Source of the DNA: Neokomagataea tanensis | GTDB taxonomy: Bacteria; Pseudomonadota; Alphaproteobacteria; Acetobacterales; Acetobacteraceae | Direction of reading: 5' to 3' | Length of the DNA stretch: 64,000 nucleotides | Assembly: GCF_006542335.1 (NCBI RefSeq) | Contig: NZ_CP032485.1 | Coordinates: 62,001 to 126,000 of the forward strand | Shown: in pieces, positions 36,674-45,348 of the stretch | Layout: every line of letters begins with the position of its first letter | Position numbering within the stretch: the first letter of the stretch is position 1 | Notes under the pieces: model-generated | What the model was told of the DNA's origin: nothing | The model's database searches: none | Seen by the model: only the letters and a program-made list of their open reading frames with translations | Translations under genes and position numbers: made by a program

Positions 36674-39208
36674 TCAATGCGCAAGCGGCGATGTTGCGCC
36701 ATTATCCTCTACAATTCTGCCCTCATGAGCATTTTTTTCATCAATCTTGAGAGGTTCAGGCATATGTTGCAAAGCAATTCCGAGAACTTCGCTTACATGT
36801 GCCACCGGAATAATCTTCATCGCATGACGAACATTCTCAGGGACCTCGACCAGATCTTTCTCGTTGTCCTTGGGAATGAGAACCGTTTTGATGCCTGCGC
36901 GCAACGCAGCAAGAAGTTTTTCCTTCAGCCCCCCAATCTCCAGCACACGCCCTCTGAGCGTAACTTCGCCGGTCATCGCAACATCATGACGAATGGGAAT
37001 ATTCGTCAAAACACTGACCAGAGATGTTACCAGCGCGATACCTGCTGAAGGCCCATCCTTAGGGGTCGCTCCCTCAGGCAAATGAACGTGCAGGTCTCTT
37101 TTGGCAAAATCCTCGGTGGAGATACCAAAACTTTCGGCCCGCGAGCGCACGAAAGACAGCGCCGCCGCTATACTCTCCTGCATAACATCGCCAAGCTTGC
37201 CCGTATGCTTGATCTGGCCTTTACCCGGCGAGCTGACACTTTCAATGGTCAGAATTTCACCGCCAACCTGCGTCCACGCAAGCCCGGTAACAACGCCAAC
37301 CATATCCTCTGCTTCAGTTTCACCATGGCGGTAACGACGCACACCAGCGTATTTCTCAAGGTTTTCGGCCGTAATCGCTACGGTCTTAACACCCGTTGAA
37401 ATAATTTCCTTAACAACCTTACGGGCTAGTTTCGCAATCGCACGCTCAAGGTTACGAACACCCGCCTCACGCGTGTAGGAGCGAATCAATTCGCGGATTG
37501 CTTCATCCGTTACAGACCATTCCTCAGCTTTGAGGTTATGCGCCTCAGCTTGCTTATTCAGAAGATGCTTACGAACGATCGCTAGCTTTTCATCCTCTGT
37601 GTAACCGGACAGAGAAATAATCTCCATACGGTCCAACAGAGGCTGAGGCATATTGAGGCTATTTGCCGTCGTCACGAACATCACATCGGACAAATCATAA
37701 TCTACCTCTAGGTAGTGATCTCCAAAAGTGTCGTTCTGTTCAGGGTCCAACACTTCCAACAAAGCCGATGATGGATCGCCGCGCCAGTCTGCACCAAGTT
37801 TGTCGATTTCATCCAGCAGGAAAAGAGGGTTCGACGTCTTGGCCTTCTTCATGCCCTGAACGACTTTACCGGGCATTGAGCCGATATAGGTTCTACGGTG
37901 GCCGCGGATCTCTGATTCGTCACGCACGCCGCCAAGTGACATGCGGACATATTGCCGACCCGTTGCCTTTGCAATCGAGCGCGCCAAAGAGGTCTTACCA
38001 ACGCCTGGAGGACCCACGAGACACAAAATTGGTCCCTTGACCTTTTGAGAGCGCGTCTGAACAGCCAAATATTCGAGGATACGCTCTTTTACTTTCTCCA
38101 GACCGTAATGCTCTGCTTCAAGCGTTTCTTCGGCACGCTTCAAATCGCGCAAGATTTTGGAGCGCTTCTTCCAGGGGATGCTCAAAAGCCAGTCGAGATA
38201 GTTCCGAACGACCGTGCCCTCTGCGGACATCGGGCTCATACCACGCAGCTTTTTAAGCTCGCTTAGAGCCTTCTCCCGCGCTTCCTTGGACAAGCGGGTT
38301 TTAGCAATCTTCTCTTCGAGTTCGGCGAGCTCGTCCTTGCCGTCCTCGCCCTCACCCAATTCTTTCTGAATCGCCTTCAACTGCTCATTCAGATAATATT
38401 CGCGCTGCGTCTTTTCCATTTGACGCTTTACACGGTTGCGGATGCGTTTCTCGACCTGCAACACGCCAATTTCGGTCTCAATATGCGCGAAAACCTGCTC
38501 CAACCGCTGTGCAGCAGATGCTGTCTCTAGGATATCCTGTTTTTCAGCAATTTTGAGATTCAGGTGGCTTGCAATCGTATCTGCCAGCTTCGAGAGGTCA
38601 TCAATCTGGTTAATCGATACCATCACCTCTGACGGAATTTTCTTATTCAGCTTGATGTATTGCTCGAAATGGGAAACTGCAGAGCGCCCCAACGCCTCCA
38701 GCTCACTGCCGGGTGTTGCTTCCGCTTCTTCTTCTGGAAACTCTTCGATTTCAGCTTCGAAGTGGCCATCCACGTCAAAAAGACGCGTGATGCGGACACG
38801 ACGCTCGCCCTCGACCAGAACTTTTACGGTGCCGTCGGGGAGCTTCAGGAGCTGAAGAATGGTTGAAACCGTGCCGCAGCGATAGATGTCATCTACTGCC
38901 GGATCATCCAAAGACACGTCTTTTTGTGCCACTAGCAGGATTTGCTTCTTATCCTGCGACACTGTCTCCAAAGATTTTACAGATTTTTCACGCCCAACAA
39001 ACAGCGGCACAATCATGTGCGGAAACACAACGATGTTGCGCAGTGGCAGCACAGGCATCACCTGCACTGTCTTTGTGGGCTCAGCCTTTTTATCCGCTGC
39101 TTTACGAGCACGGGGCGCGCGCTTCTTTTTCACGCTCTCGGTGGAGACATCCTCAACGGCCTTCGTTGTGCGGCGGCGTTTTGGCTTAGGGGTTGTATCA
39201 TCAGTCAT
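36674..39208 (-). CDS. lon: ATP-dependent protease La (Lon)
   Basis: 844 residues from ATG 39208, which has GGAGA eight bases upstream; an earlier in-frame start at 39223 is less likely. Order: a Lys/Arg-rich extension of about 45 residues ([25 protein letters not shown]), the LonN domain ([29 protein letters not shown]), the AAA+ module ([15 protein letters not shown]alker [11 protein letters not shown]alker B) and the protease domain with [16 protein letters not shown] (catalytic Ser) and the downstream Lys. The basic N-terminal tail is not in E. coli Lon and may aid DNA binding (inference). Degrades misfolded and regulatory proteins. It sits in tig-clpP-clpX-lon-hupB. Confidence 0.97.
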   Translation of the reverse strand: MTDDTTPKPKRRRTTKAVEDVSTESVKKKRAPRARKAADKKAEPTKTVQVMPVLPLRNIVVFPHMIVPLFVGREKSVKSLETVSQDKKQILLVAQKDVSLDDPAVDDIYRCGTVSTILQLLKLPDGTVKVLVEGERRVRITRLFDVDGHFEAEIEEFPEEEAEATPGSELEALGRSAVSHFEQYIKLNKKIPSEVMVSINQIDDLSKLADTIASHLNLKIAEKQDILETASAAQRLEQVFAHIETEIGVLQVEKRIRNRVKRQMEKTQREYYLNEQLKAIQKELGEGEDGKDELAELEEKIAKTRLSKEAREKALSELKKLRGMSPMSAEGTVVRNYLDWLLSIPWKKRSKILRDLKRAEETLEAEHYGLEKVKERILEYLAVQTRSQKVKGPILCLVGPPGVGKTSLARSIAKATGRQYVRMSLGGVRDESEIRGHRRTYIGSMPGKVVQGMKKAKTSNPLFLLDEIDKLGADWRGDPSSALLEVLDPEQNDTFGDHYLEVDYDLSDVMFVTTANSLNMPQPLLDRMEIISLSGYTEDEKLAIVRKHLLNKQAEAHNLKAEEWSVTDEAIRELIRSYTREAGVRNLERAIAKLARKVVKEIISTGVKTVAITAENLEKYAGVRRYRHGETEAEDMVGVVTGLAWTQVGGEILTIESVSSPGKGQIKHTGKLGDVMQESIAAALSFVRSRAESFGISTEDFAKRDLHVHLPEGATPKDGPSAGIALVTSLVSVLTNIPIRHDVAMTGEVTLRGRVLEIGGLKEKLLAALRAGIKTVLIPKDNEKDLVEVPENVRHAMKIIPVAHVSEVLGIALQHMPEPLKIDEKNAHEGRIVEDNGATSPLAH

Positions 39209-39278
39209 TCTGTCGATCTCCAATCAGGACGATCTCACGATCACTACCTGCCCGGCAGCGCAATGACCGTGAACTCCC

Positions 39279-39343
39279 GCGCACTCCTTGGAGTGCGCAT
39301 ACTTACTGCAACTAATGTTGGGCTTCGAAGAGAAGCCCGCAAG
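39279..39343 (-). promoter_or_regulatory. lon leader: sigma-32-like promoter candidate and inverted repeat
   Basis: On the minus strand CTTGCGG (39343-39337), 14 bases, then CCCAACAT (39322-39315) resembles the heat-shock consensus CTTGAAA/CCCCATNT, about 105 bases before the lon ATG. A seven-base hairpin GGGCTTC/GAAGCCC (39320-39326 with 39332-39338) overlaps it and may be the clpX terminator. Further down lies a perfect nine-base inverted repeat GCGCACTCC/GGAGTGCGC (39279-39287 with 39290-39298) with a two-base loop. Confidence 0.35.
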
Positions 39344-39363
39344 GGATTGTCTAAACCAAGCAA

Positions 39364-40629
39364 TCAGGCAGATTGTTCCGCAGGTTCAGATTTTCCTTTT
39401 CCGTGAACATAAACTGGGCTCGCTTTCTTCTCCGCGACGTCCTGATTTATGACCACCTCTTCAACGCTCTCAAGGCCCGGAAGATCAAACATTGTCTCCA
39501 TGAGCATGCTTTCCATAATGGAACGCAACCCACGTGCACCTGTCTTGCGCTCAATAGCCCGGTTAGCGATTGCCTTCAGCGCATCATCTGTGAAGGTCAG
39601 CTTAACGCCTTCCATATCAAAAAGACGGCCGTATTGTTTCACGAGTGCATTTTTAGGCTGTGACAGAATTTGCACTAGTGCGTCTTCATCCAGATCATTC
39701 AACGCTGCGATAACAGGAAGGCGCCCGATAAATTCAGGAATAAGGCCGAACTTCAGCAAATCTTCAGGTTCTACGCTTTGAAGAATTGCTCCCAAACGAC
39801 GCTCATCGTCTGAACGTACGTCAGCGCCAAAGCCAATTGCTGACCCCTTGCCGCGAGCAGCAATGATCTTATCCAAACCGGCGAAAGCACCACCACAGAT
39901 AAAGAGCATATTTGTGGTGTCGACTTGCAGGAATTCCTGCTGCGGATGCTTACGCCCACCTTGAGGCGGCACAGACGCAACCGTACCTTCCATAAGCTTC
40001 AGCAGAGCCTGCTGCACGCCCTCACCTGAGACATCGCGCGTGATGGATGGATTTTCAGATTTACGCGAAATTTTGTCGATTTCGTCGATATAAACAATGC
40101 CGCGCTGAGCACGCTCGACATTGTAATCCGAAGCCTGCAATAGCTTCAGAATAATATTCTCAACGTCTTCACCGACATAACCAGCCTCTGTCAACGTCGT
40201 TGCATCGGCCATTGTAAACGGCACATCCAAAATGCGCGCTAGTGTTTGGGCTAACAGCGTCTTACCAGACCCAGTAGGCCCGATCAGTAGGATGTTGGAC
40301 TTTGCGATCTCAACGTCATTGTTCTTCTGCGCATGCGCCAAGCGTTTGTAGTGGTTATGCACAGCAACAGAAAGCGCGCGCTTAGCTTCTACTTGCCCGA
40401 TGACATAATCATCCAGAACCTTGCAAATTTCTTTCGGGGTCGGCACGCCATCACTAGATTTTACCAGGTGAGTTTTGTGCTCTTCACGAATGATATCCAT
40501 GCACAGTTCAACGCATTCATCGCAGATGAACACGGTTGGCCCTGCAATCAGCTTTCGCACTTCATGCTGAGATTTGCCACAGAACGAGCAATATAACGTA
40601 TTTTTGGACTCGTCCGACTTGTTGCTCAT
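39364..40629 (-). CDS. clpX: ATP-dependent Clp protease ATP-binding subunit ClpX
   Basis: 421 residues. The N-terminal zinc-binding domain is intact ([12 protein letters not shown], then [10 protein letters not shown]). AAA+ motifs: [18 protein letters not shown] (Walker A), [37 protein letters not shown] (Walker B and sensor), the pore loop GYVGEDVEN and [11 protein letters not shown] (sensor 2 region). The IGF loop for ClpP docking is seen as SAIGFGADV. Unfolds ssrA-tagged and other substrates for ClpP. GAGGAA precedes the ATG. It follows clpP with a terminator-like hairpin between. Confidence 0.97.
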   Translation of the reverse strand: MSNKSDESKNTLYCSFCGKSQHEVRKLIAGPTVFICDECVELCMDIIREEHKTHLVKSSDGVPTPKEICKVLDDYVIGQVEAKRALSVAVHNHYKRLAHAQKNNDVEIAKSNILLIGPTGSGKTLLAQTLARILDVPFTMADATTLTEAGYVGEDVENIILKLLQASDYNVERAQRGIVYIDEIDKISRKSENPSITRDVSGEGVQQALLKLMEGTVASVPPQGGRKHPQQEFLQVDTTNMLFICGGAFAGLDKIIAARGKGSAIGFGADVRSDDERRLGAILQSVEPEDLLKFGLIPEFIGRLPVIAALNDLDEDALVQILSQPKNALVKQYGRLFDMEGVKLTFTDDALKAIANRAIERKTGARGLRSIMESMLMETMFDLPGLESVEEVVINQDVAEKKASPVYVHGKGKSEPAEQSA

Positions 40630-40757
40630 CTCTGTTCCTCTCTCCGCTTACGCACGCTCAGAAAAGCATCCTACGGACACCAATTACGCGCAAGCCTTTA
40701 ACTTTAAGCTGAGCTTTTCAGCCTCGGCAAGCCCGAAGCCCAAGCCCTAGAGACACG

Positions 40758-40785
40758 AAAAGCGGCATAGTGAGATGCCGCTTTT
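40758..40785 (-). terminator. Terminator-like hairpin between clpP and clpX
   Basis: Eleven-base stem AAAAGCGGCAT/ATGCCGCTTTT (40758-40768 with 40775-40785), six-base loop, with the T run built into the stem. It lies 49 bases past the clpP stop and about 130 bases before the clpX start, so it may lower or separate clpX expression. Confidence 0.75.
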
Positions 40786-40833
40786 ACAATTAATCAGTAT
40801 AGGCAGCAGTATTTCCGCTGAAAATACCGTGCG

Positions 40834-41475
40834 TTACGCACCTTCGCTTGCGCTAGGGTGGCGACGTACCACTTCGTCCACCAGTCCAAAAGCCTTGGCT
40901 TCGTCAGCAGAAAGATAGCTGTCGCGCTCCAGCTTCTGCTCGATATCCTCAAGCGTCTGGCCTGTATGTTCGCGGTATATTTCGTTCAGACGTTGGCGAA
41001 TAACAAGTATCTCGCGTGCCTGAATTTCAATATCCGATGCCTGCCCTTGAGCGCCACCAGAAGGCTGGTGCACCATCACACGGGCGTTGGGCAGACAGTA
41101 ACGACGTCCCTTTTCTCCGCCAGCCAGAAGCAAGGACCCCATCGAGGCAGCCTGCCCGATGCAGACCGTGCTTACAGGGCAACGGATATATTGCATTGTG
41201 TCGTAAATCGCGAGACCCGCAGAAACAACGCCGCCCGGGCTGTTGATGTAGAAGGAAATTTCCTTCGTGGGGTTAACGCTCTCGAGATACAAAAGCTGCG
41301 CGCTGATGAGCGAGGCAACCTGATCGTAGACCGGCCCGGTCAGGAAAATGATACGTTCCTGAAGAAGGCGGGAGTAGATATCAAACGCCCGTTCGCCGCG
41401 TGCGGTCTGCTCGACCACCATAGGCACAAGCGCGTTACCGAAAATCTCAACGGGATCGTGGTTCCCAATGGCCAT
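40834..41475 (-). CDS. clpP: ATP-dependent Clp protease proteolytic subunit
   Basis: 213 residues from ATG 41475 with GAGGAAG upstream; the open frame begins earlier at 41529, but the extension is not family-like. Serine protease forming the double-heptamer chamber. Seen: [55 protein letters not shown] (catalytic Ser), [22 protein letters not shown] (catalytic His) and [20 protein letters not shown] (catalytic Asp). It lies between tig and clpX. Confidence 0.97.
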   Translation of the reverse strand: MAIGNHDPVEIFGNALVPMVVEQTARGERAFDIYSRLLQERIIFLTGPVYDQVASLISAQLLYLESVNPTKEISFYINSPGGVVSAGLAIYDTMQYIRCPVSTVCIGQAASMGSLLLAGGEKGRRYCLPNARVMVHQPSGGAQGQASDIEIQAREILVIRQRLNEIYREHTGQTLEDIEQKLERDSYLSADEAKAFGLVDEVVRRHPSASEGA

Positions 41476-41622
41476 GCTGTTTCTTCCTCGTTGCCCTCGG
41501 GCTATCAGCTTCCTAACATGGCCCCACAACGTTGCGCCGTCAAAGGGCTCGACGCAGGAAAATCACACAAACATGCCATTGGGGCAAAGAATATGCTTCT
41601 CCGCCCCAAAAAGACTACTTAA

Positions 41623-42954
41623 TCAAAGGTCAGCAGGTGGAATTTCTGACAATTCTTCAGGTGTAACTTCTTTTTCCGTTACATCTGAAAGTTCGATCAA
41701 ATAATCAACAACCTTGTTTTCCAAGATTGGGCCACGCAGACCTTCAACCGCTTGCCGGTTCTTTGAGAAGAACTCGAAAACAGCTTTTTCTTGGCCAGGG
41801 TAACGCTGAGCTTCTTGCTGCATTGCACCAATCAACTCTTCGCGGCTGACTTGGATTTCCTGCTTACGCCCGATCTCTGCCAGCAACAGCCCCAGCTTTA
41901 CACGACGTTCTGCGATGCGACGGTAATCGGCGCGAAGGGTTTCTTCGTTCTTACCAGCATCTTCTTCGTCCATGTTGCCTGCCTGACGGTCCTGCTCAAC
42001 ACGTGCCCAGATCTGGCCGAATTCAGCTTCGACCATGCTTTCTGGCGCGTCGAAATCCGTCTTTTCTGCGAGGATATCAAGCAGTTCACGCTTGATGCGC
42101 AGACGGGACAACTGAGAGTATTCACCTTCAGCTTGTTCCGTAACGATCTTACGAGCTTGATCGATGCTTTCCAAGCCAACCGTCTTAGCAAGTTCGTCAT
42201 CAATTGCTGGATCGATCGCCTTTTTCAGCGCGTTCGCTTTGATGTCGAAAGTTGCTTCTTTACCTGCCAGCTCTTCAGCTTGGTAATCTTCAGGGAAGGT
42301 CACGGTGATGATTTTCTCTTCACCAACCTTCATACCTTCGATCTGCTCAGCAAAACCTGGGATGAAGCCTTCGCCGCCAATTTCGACGTTGACGTCTTGC
42401 GCCGTGCCACCGTCGAATGCTTCGCCGTTAACCTTGCCAACGAAGTCAACGTTAACAACGTCACCAATCACAGCTGCGCGGTCTTCTTCGATCGTTTCGA
42501 AGGTTCGGCTACGACGTGCGAGTTCGCCAAGGGCCTTATCGACAACAGAATCGTCAACTTTGGCCGTCAGGCGTGTAAGCTTAAGACCTGACAAGTCTGG
42601 AACGGTGATTTCAGGAAGAATTTCGACTTCGACCTTAAATTCCAAGTCGCCTTCGCTGTCTGGTGCGGAAACTAGGTCCACCTTAGGCTGCGTAGCCGGG
42701 CGGATGTTCTGCTCCTGCATGACGCGGCCTGTTGCGTCGTTTACAGCTTTTTCCAGCAGTTCAGCATTCACGGAAGCGCCATAACGCTGCTTAACCAATG
42801 AAGCAGGAACCTTCCCCGGACGGAAACCTGGCAGACGAATCGTCTTCGCCACTTCTGCCAAACGAGCTTTCCGGTCAGCTTGCAAATCTGCAGACGGGAC
42901 AACGACGGTGAAGGCGCGCTTAAGTCCTTCGTTAAGCGTAGGCGTAACCTGCAT
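41623..42954 (-). CDS. tig: Trigger factor
   Basis: 443 residues from ATG 42954; the frame is open further back into tRNA-Leu, which is not coding. Ribosome-associated chaperone and prolyl isomerase. Ribosome-binding domain with LPGFRPGKVPASLVKQRYG (the GFRxGxxP loop, about residue 44), FKBP-type domain (GDVVNVDFVGKVNGEAFDGGTAQDVNVEIGGEGFIPGFAEQIEGM, about 155-200), and the long helical C-terminal arms. The acidic end TEKEVTPEELSEIPPADL is usual. It heads the tig-clpP-clpX-lon block. Confidence 0.96.
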   Translation of the reverse strand: MQVTPTLNEGLKRAFTVVVPSADLQADRKARLAEVAKTIRLPGFRPGKVPASLVKQRYGASVNAELLEKAVNDATGRVMQEQNIRPATQPKVDLVSAPDSEGDLEFKVEVEILPEITVPDLSGLKLTRLTAKVDDSVVDKALGELARRSRTFETIEEDRAAVIGDVVNVDFVGKVNGEAFDGGTAQDVNVEIGGEGFIPGFAEQIEGMKVGEEKIITVTFPEDYQAEELAGKEATFDIKANALKKAIDPAIDDELAKTVGLESIDQARKIVTEQAEGEYSQLSRLRIKRELLDILAEKTDFDAPESMVEAEFGQIWARVEQDRQAGNMDEEDAGKNEETLRADYRRIAERRVKLGLLLAEIGRKQEIQVSREELIGAMQQEAQRYPGQEKAVFEFFSKNRQAVEGLRGPILENKVVDYLIELSDVTEKEVTPEELSEIPPADL

Positions 42955-43005
42955 GAGCCAGGCGTTCCTCTCAGGTCGGGGATAATGAGTTACGGAAAAA
43001 CGGGT

Positions 43006-43090
<85 letters not shown>

Positions 43091-43167
43091 GCATACCACC
43101 GTTTTTCAAAGGGTTCGTCCTGTCGGGAACCCTGCGATGCGCCGGATTTAGCGCATCTTTATTCTTT

Positions 43168-44634
43168 TCACAACCGTGCAAAGGGCAGGTTTTTATAATT
43201 CTTTGCATTCTGATGTTTTTCTGCCCGTTGCCGCGCCCTTCCAAGCCCCTTTTCCAAAGCTTCAACCACGGGCCAACCGCCATATTCACTTGCAGCAGCT
43301 ATTCCTGCATCTCCGTGCAACCACACTGCGGCACAACTCGCCTCCCAAGCAGGCATCCCGCCTGCCAGCAAAGCCGATACAATACCAGCCAGGGTATCCC
43401 CTGAACCCGCCGTAGCCAAAGCTGGGGACGCATGCTGATTAATTGCAACGCGCCCATCAGGTGCAGCAATAATCGTATCGCTCCCCTTTAAAACGACCAC
43501 CGCACCAACGCATTGCGCCGCCTGCCGCGCCGCTTCTATCCGCGGCGACTCAGCCAGCGCACCAAATAATCGTCGGAACTCACCCATATGCGGCGTGATC
43601 ACACTGACACCACGTAGAGCCTCAACAGCCTCCGCGCCCGTCCCCAATGCCCCCGCATCGGCAAGAATTGTTTTGCCAGCACTTATTAATTGAGGAAGAT
43701 ACGCCTCGACCTCTGCATTACTTAGCCCAGGACCACACAACCAAACTTGACGGCGCGAGTCTTTTACAGCCTCACCGATCGGAACGTCGTCCACAATCAG
43801 CCCTGGCTCGCTGTGGCGATAAAGCGCCACATCACCACCCAAAATCCTCACTAGCCCAGCCCCACTAGAGCGGGCAGCTTGCGCTGCAATGCGCACAGCG
43901 CCGGTCATTTTGTCTGCCCCGCAGATACTCACCACACCGCGACTGTATTTATGATCCCCCCTATCCGCGACTGGGAGCAACCACAGCCCGGGCTCGTTCA
44001 GAAAAACCCTTGGCTTCACCTCATTAACGGCGTCGGCTGGCAACCCGATATCGGCGCACACAATTTCACCACAGAGAGCTTTAGCTGGCTCCAAAAAATG
44101 TGCCGGCCGCGGCCTAATAAAGCTTATCGTTAGCTCAGCTTTTTTAACGCTCCCCAGTAAGCGTCCCGTTTCTCCGCACACACCACTCGGAACATCTATC
44201 GCTACAAGACGGTTCGCCTGCCGCAAGATGTGCGACAGCCCATCAGACAAAGGGCGTGATAACCCTGCCCCAAAAACCGCATCGACAACCAAATCCGCAT
44301 TAGCGATACGGCCTCCGTCTTCGCTAAATGTTCGCCCCCTCCAACTGCGGGCTATCACCTCAACTAAACTGTCTTTTTTCGGCGCAGCCACCGCCAGAAC
44401 AACCACCGACCAGCCCCAAACTTCAAGCCAACGCGCCGCCACGTACCCGTCAGCCCCATTGAACCCCGGCCCGCACACCACCACCGTTTTACATGGAGCG
44501 TATCGTGCGCGAATCGCGCGCGCTACTGCCCAGCCAGCGCCTTCAACAGCTCGCACATGGCCATCCTCTCCAAACGCACTATCTATGCTCTGGCTGTCGT
44601 GAGGCGACAATAAGACAAGGGGATGCAACGTCAT
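43168..44634 (-). CDS. nnr: Bifunctional NAD(P)HX epimerase / ADP-dependent dehydratase
   Basis: 488 residues from ATG 44634 (AAGG nine bases upstream; the frame reaches 44664). Repairs hydrated NAD(P)H. The N-terminal YjeF epimerase domain (about 1-210) has VVVCGPGFNGADGYVAARWL, VVDAVFGAGLSRPL and VAIDVPSGVCGETG. The C-terminal ribokinase-like dehydratase domain (about 220-470) has YSRGVVSICGADKMTGAVRIAAQAA, WLCGPGL, ADAGALG, VITPHMGEFRRLFG, VVLKGSDTIIAAPDGR and the anion-hole/ATP motif LATAGSGDTLAGIVSALLA. Convergent with nothing nearby; tRNA-Leu lies downstream. Confidence 0.95.
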   Translation of the reverse strand: MTLHPLVLLSPHDSQSIDSAFGEDGHVRAVEGAGWAVARAIRARYAPCKTVVVCGPGFNGADGYVAARWLEVWGWSVVVLAVAAPKKDSLVEVIARSWRGRTFSEDGGRIANADLVVDAVFGAGLSRPLSDGLSHILRQANRLVAIDVPSGVCGETGRLLGSVKKAELTISFIRPRPAHFLEPAKALCGEIVCADIGLPADAVNEVKPRVFLNEPGLWLLPVADRGDHKYSRGVVSICGADKMTGAVRIAAQAARSSGAGLVRILGGDVALYRHSEPGLIVDDVPIGEAVKDSRRQVWLCGPGLSNAEVEAYLPQLISAGKTILADAGALGTGAEAVEALRGVSVITPHMGEFRRLFGALAESPRIEAARQAAQCVGAVVVLKGSDTIIAAPDGRVAINQHASPALATAGSGDTLAGIVSALLAGGMPAWEASCAAVWLHGDAGIAAASEYGGWPVVEALEKGLGRARQRAEKHQNAKNYKNLPFARL

Positions 44635-44783
44635 GACACCAACCTTTTCAACAAACACACTCAAAGCTTAAAAGCGGAAAGGCTTTTTGCGTTGCCTCTG
44701 GCGCTCACTCCCTTCAATCGGTACAACCCCGATTAAAGACAGAGACTGCCCTTCACGGCCGCAGCTAATCAGTGGGAGAATTT

Positions 44784-45236
44784 ATGAGCACCTATATAGT
44801 TTGGAGTCTTATACTCGCTGTGCATTTGCTGGGCATTACGTATTGGGTGGGCGGCTCCCTCTACACAGTGCTCGTGATGCGTCGTTCGGTTAGCCTACTT
44901 GACCCGACACCGCGCTCGGCAGTCATCCTACAAAGCTATGCTCGCTTTTTCCGAGGATTATGGCACGTCATGGGCACCACGCTCGTGAGTGGCTGGGCGA
45001 TGATCTTTCACGATGGCGGCTTTGGCGCAGTCCCGCTTCCCATTAATATTATGCAAGGCCTTGCTCTCGTGATGGCCATTGTATTCGTAACAACGGTTCA
45101 AGGCCCATTCCGCCGCGCCCGCCGCGCGCTGCGCCCCTCAGCCGAACTTTTTGACACGCTGCGCCTCCGTACGACCATCATGGCAGTATGCGGAATCCTG
45201 ACAATCATCACAGCCGCTTTTGCAGGCACACACTAA
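44784..45236 (+). CDS. Small four-helix integral membrane protein, CopD-like
   Basis: 150 residues from ATG 44784 (GGGAG six bases upstream). Four predicted membrane helices: about 3-27 (IVWSLILAVHLLGITYWVGGSLYTVLVM), 60-76, 87-104 and 130-148. The first helix with HLLGITYWVGGSLY matches the CopD/DUF-type pattern HLL..xWVGG, where the His may bind heme or copper. A conserved Arg-rich loop (GPFRRARRALRPS) faces the cytoplasm. Function unknown; single gene, divergent from nnr. Confidence 0.75.
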   Translation: MSTYIVWSLILAVHLLGITYWVGGSLYTVLVMRRSVSLLDPTPRSAVILQSYARFFRGLWHVMGTTLVSGWAMIFHDGGFGAVPLPINIMQGLALVMAIVFVTTVQGPFRRARRALRPSAELFDTLRLRTTIMAVCGILTIITAAFAGTH

Positions 45237-45348
45237 AAAAGCACAGTGTTTCGCTAATCGGCTCAATCGTCATCGTTTCATCACATGACTTTAGCGCATT
45301 TACTTGCCAATTCGCTCCAGAGCCGATAACGGAGCACAGTAAGGCTGC

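Noticed and set aside
39279..39298. CIRCE/HrcA operator before lon
   Set aside because: The arms share GCACTC/GAGTGC, but CIRCE needs TTAGCACTC with nine bases between arms; here the inner spacing is four.
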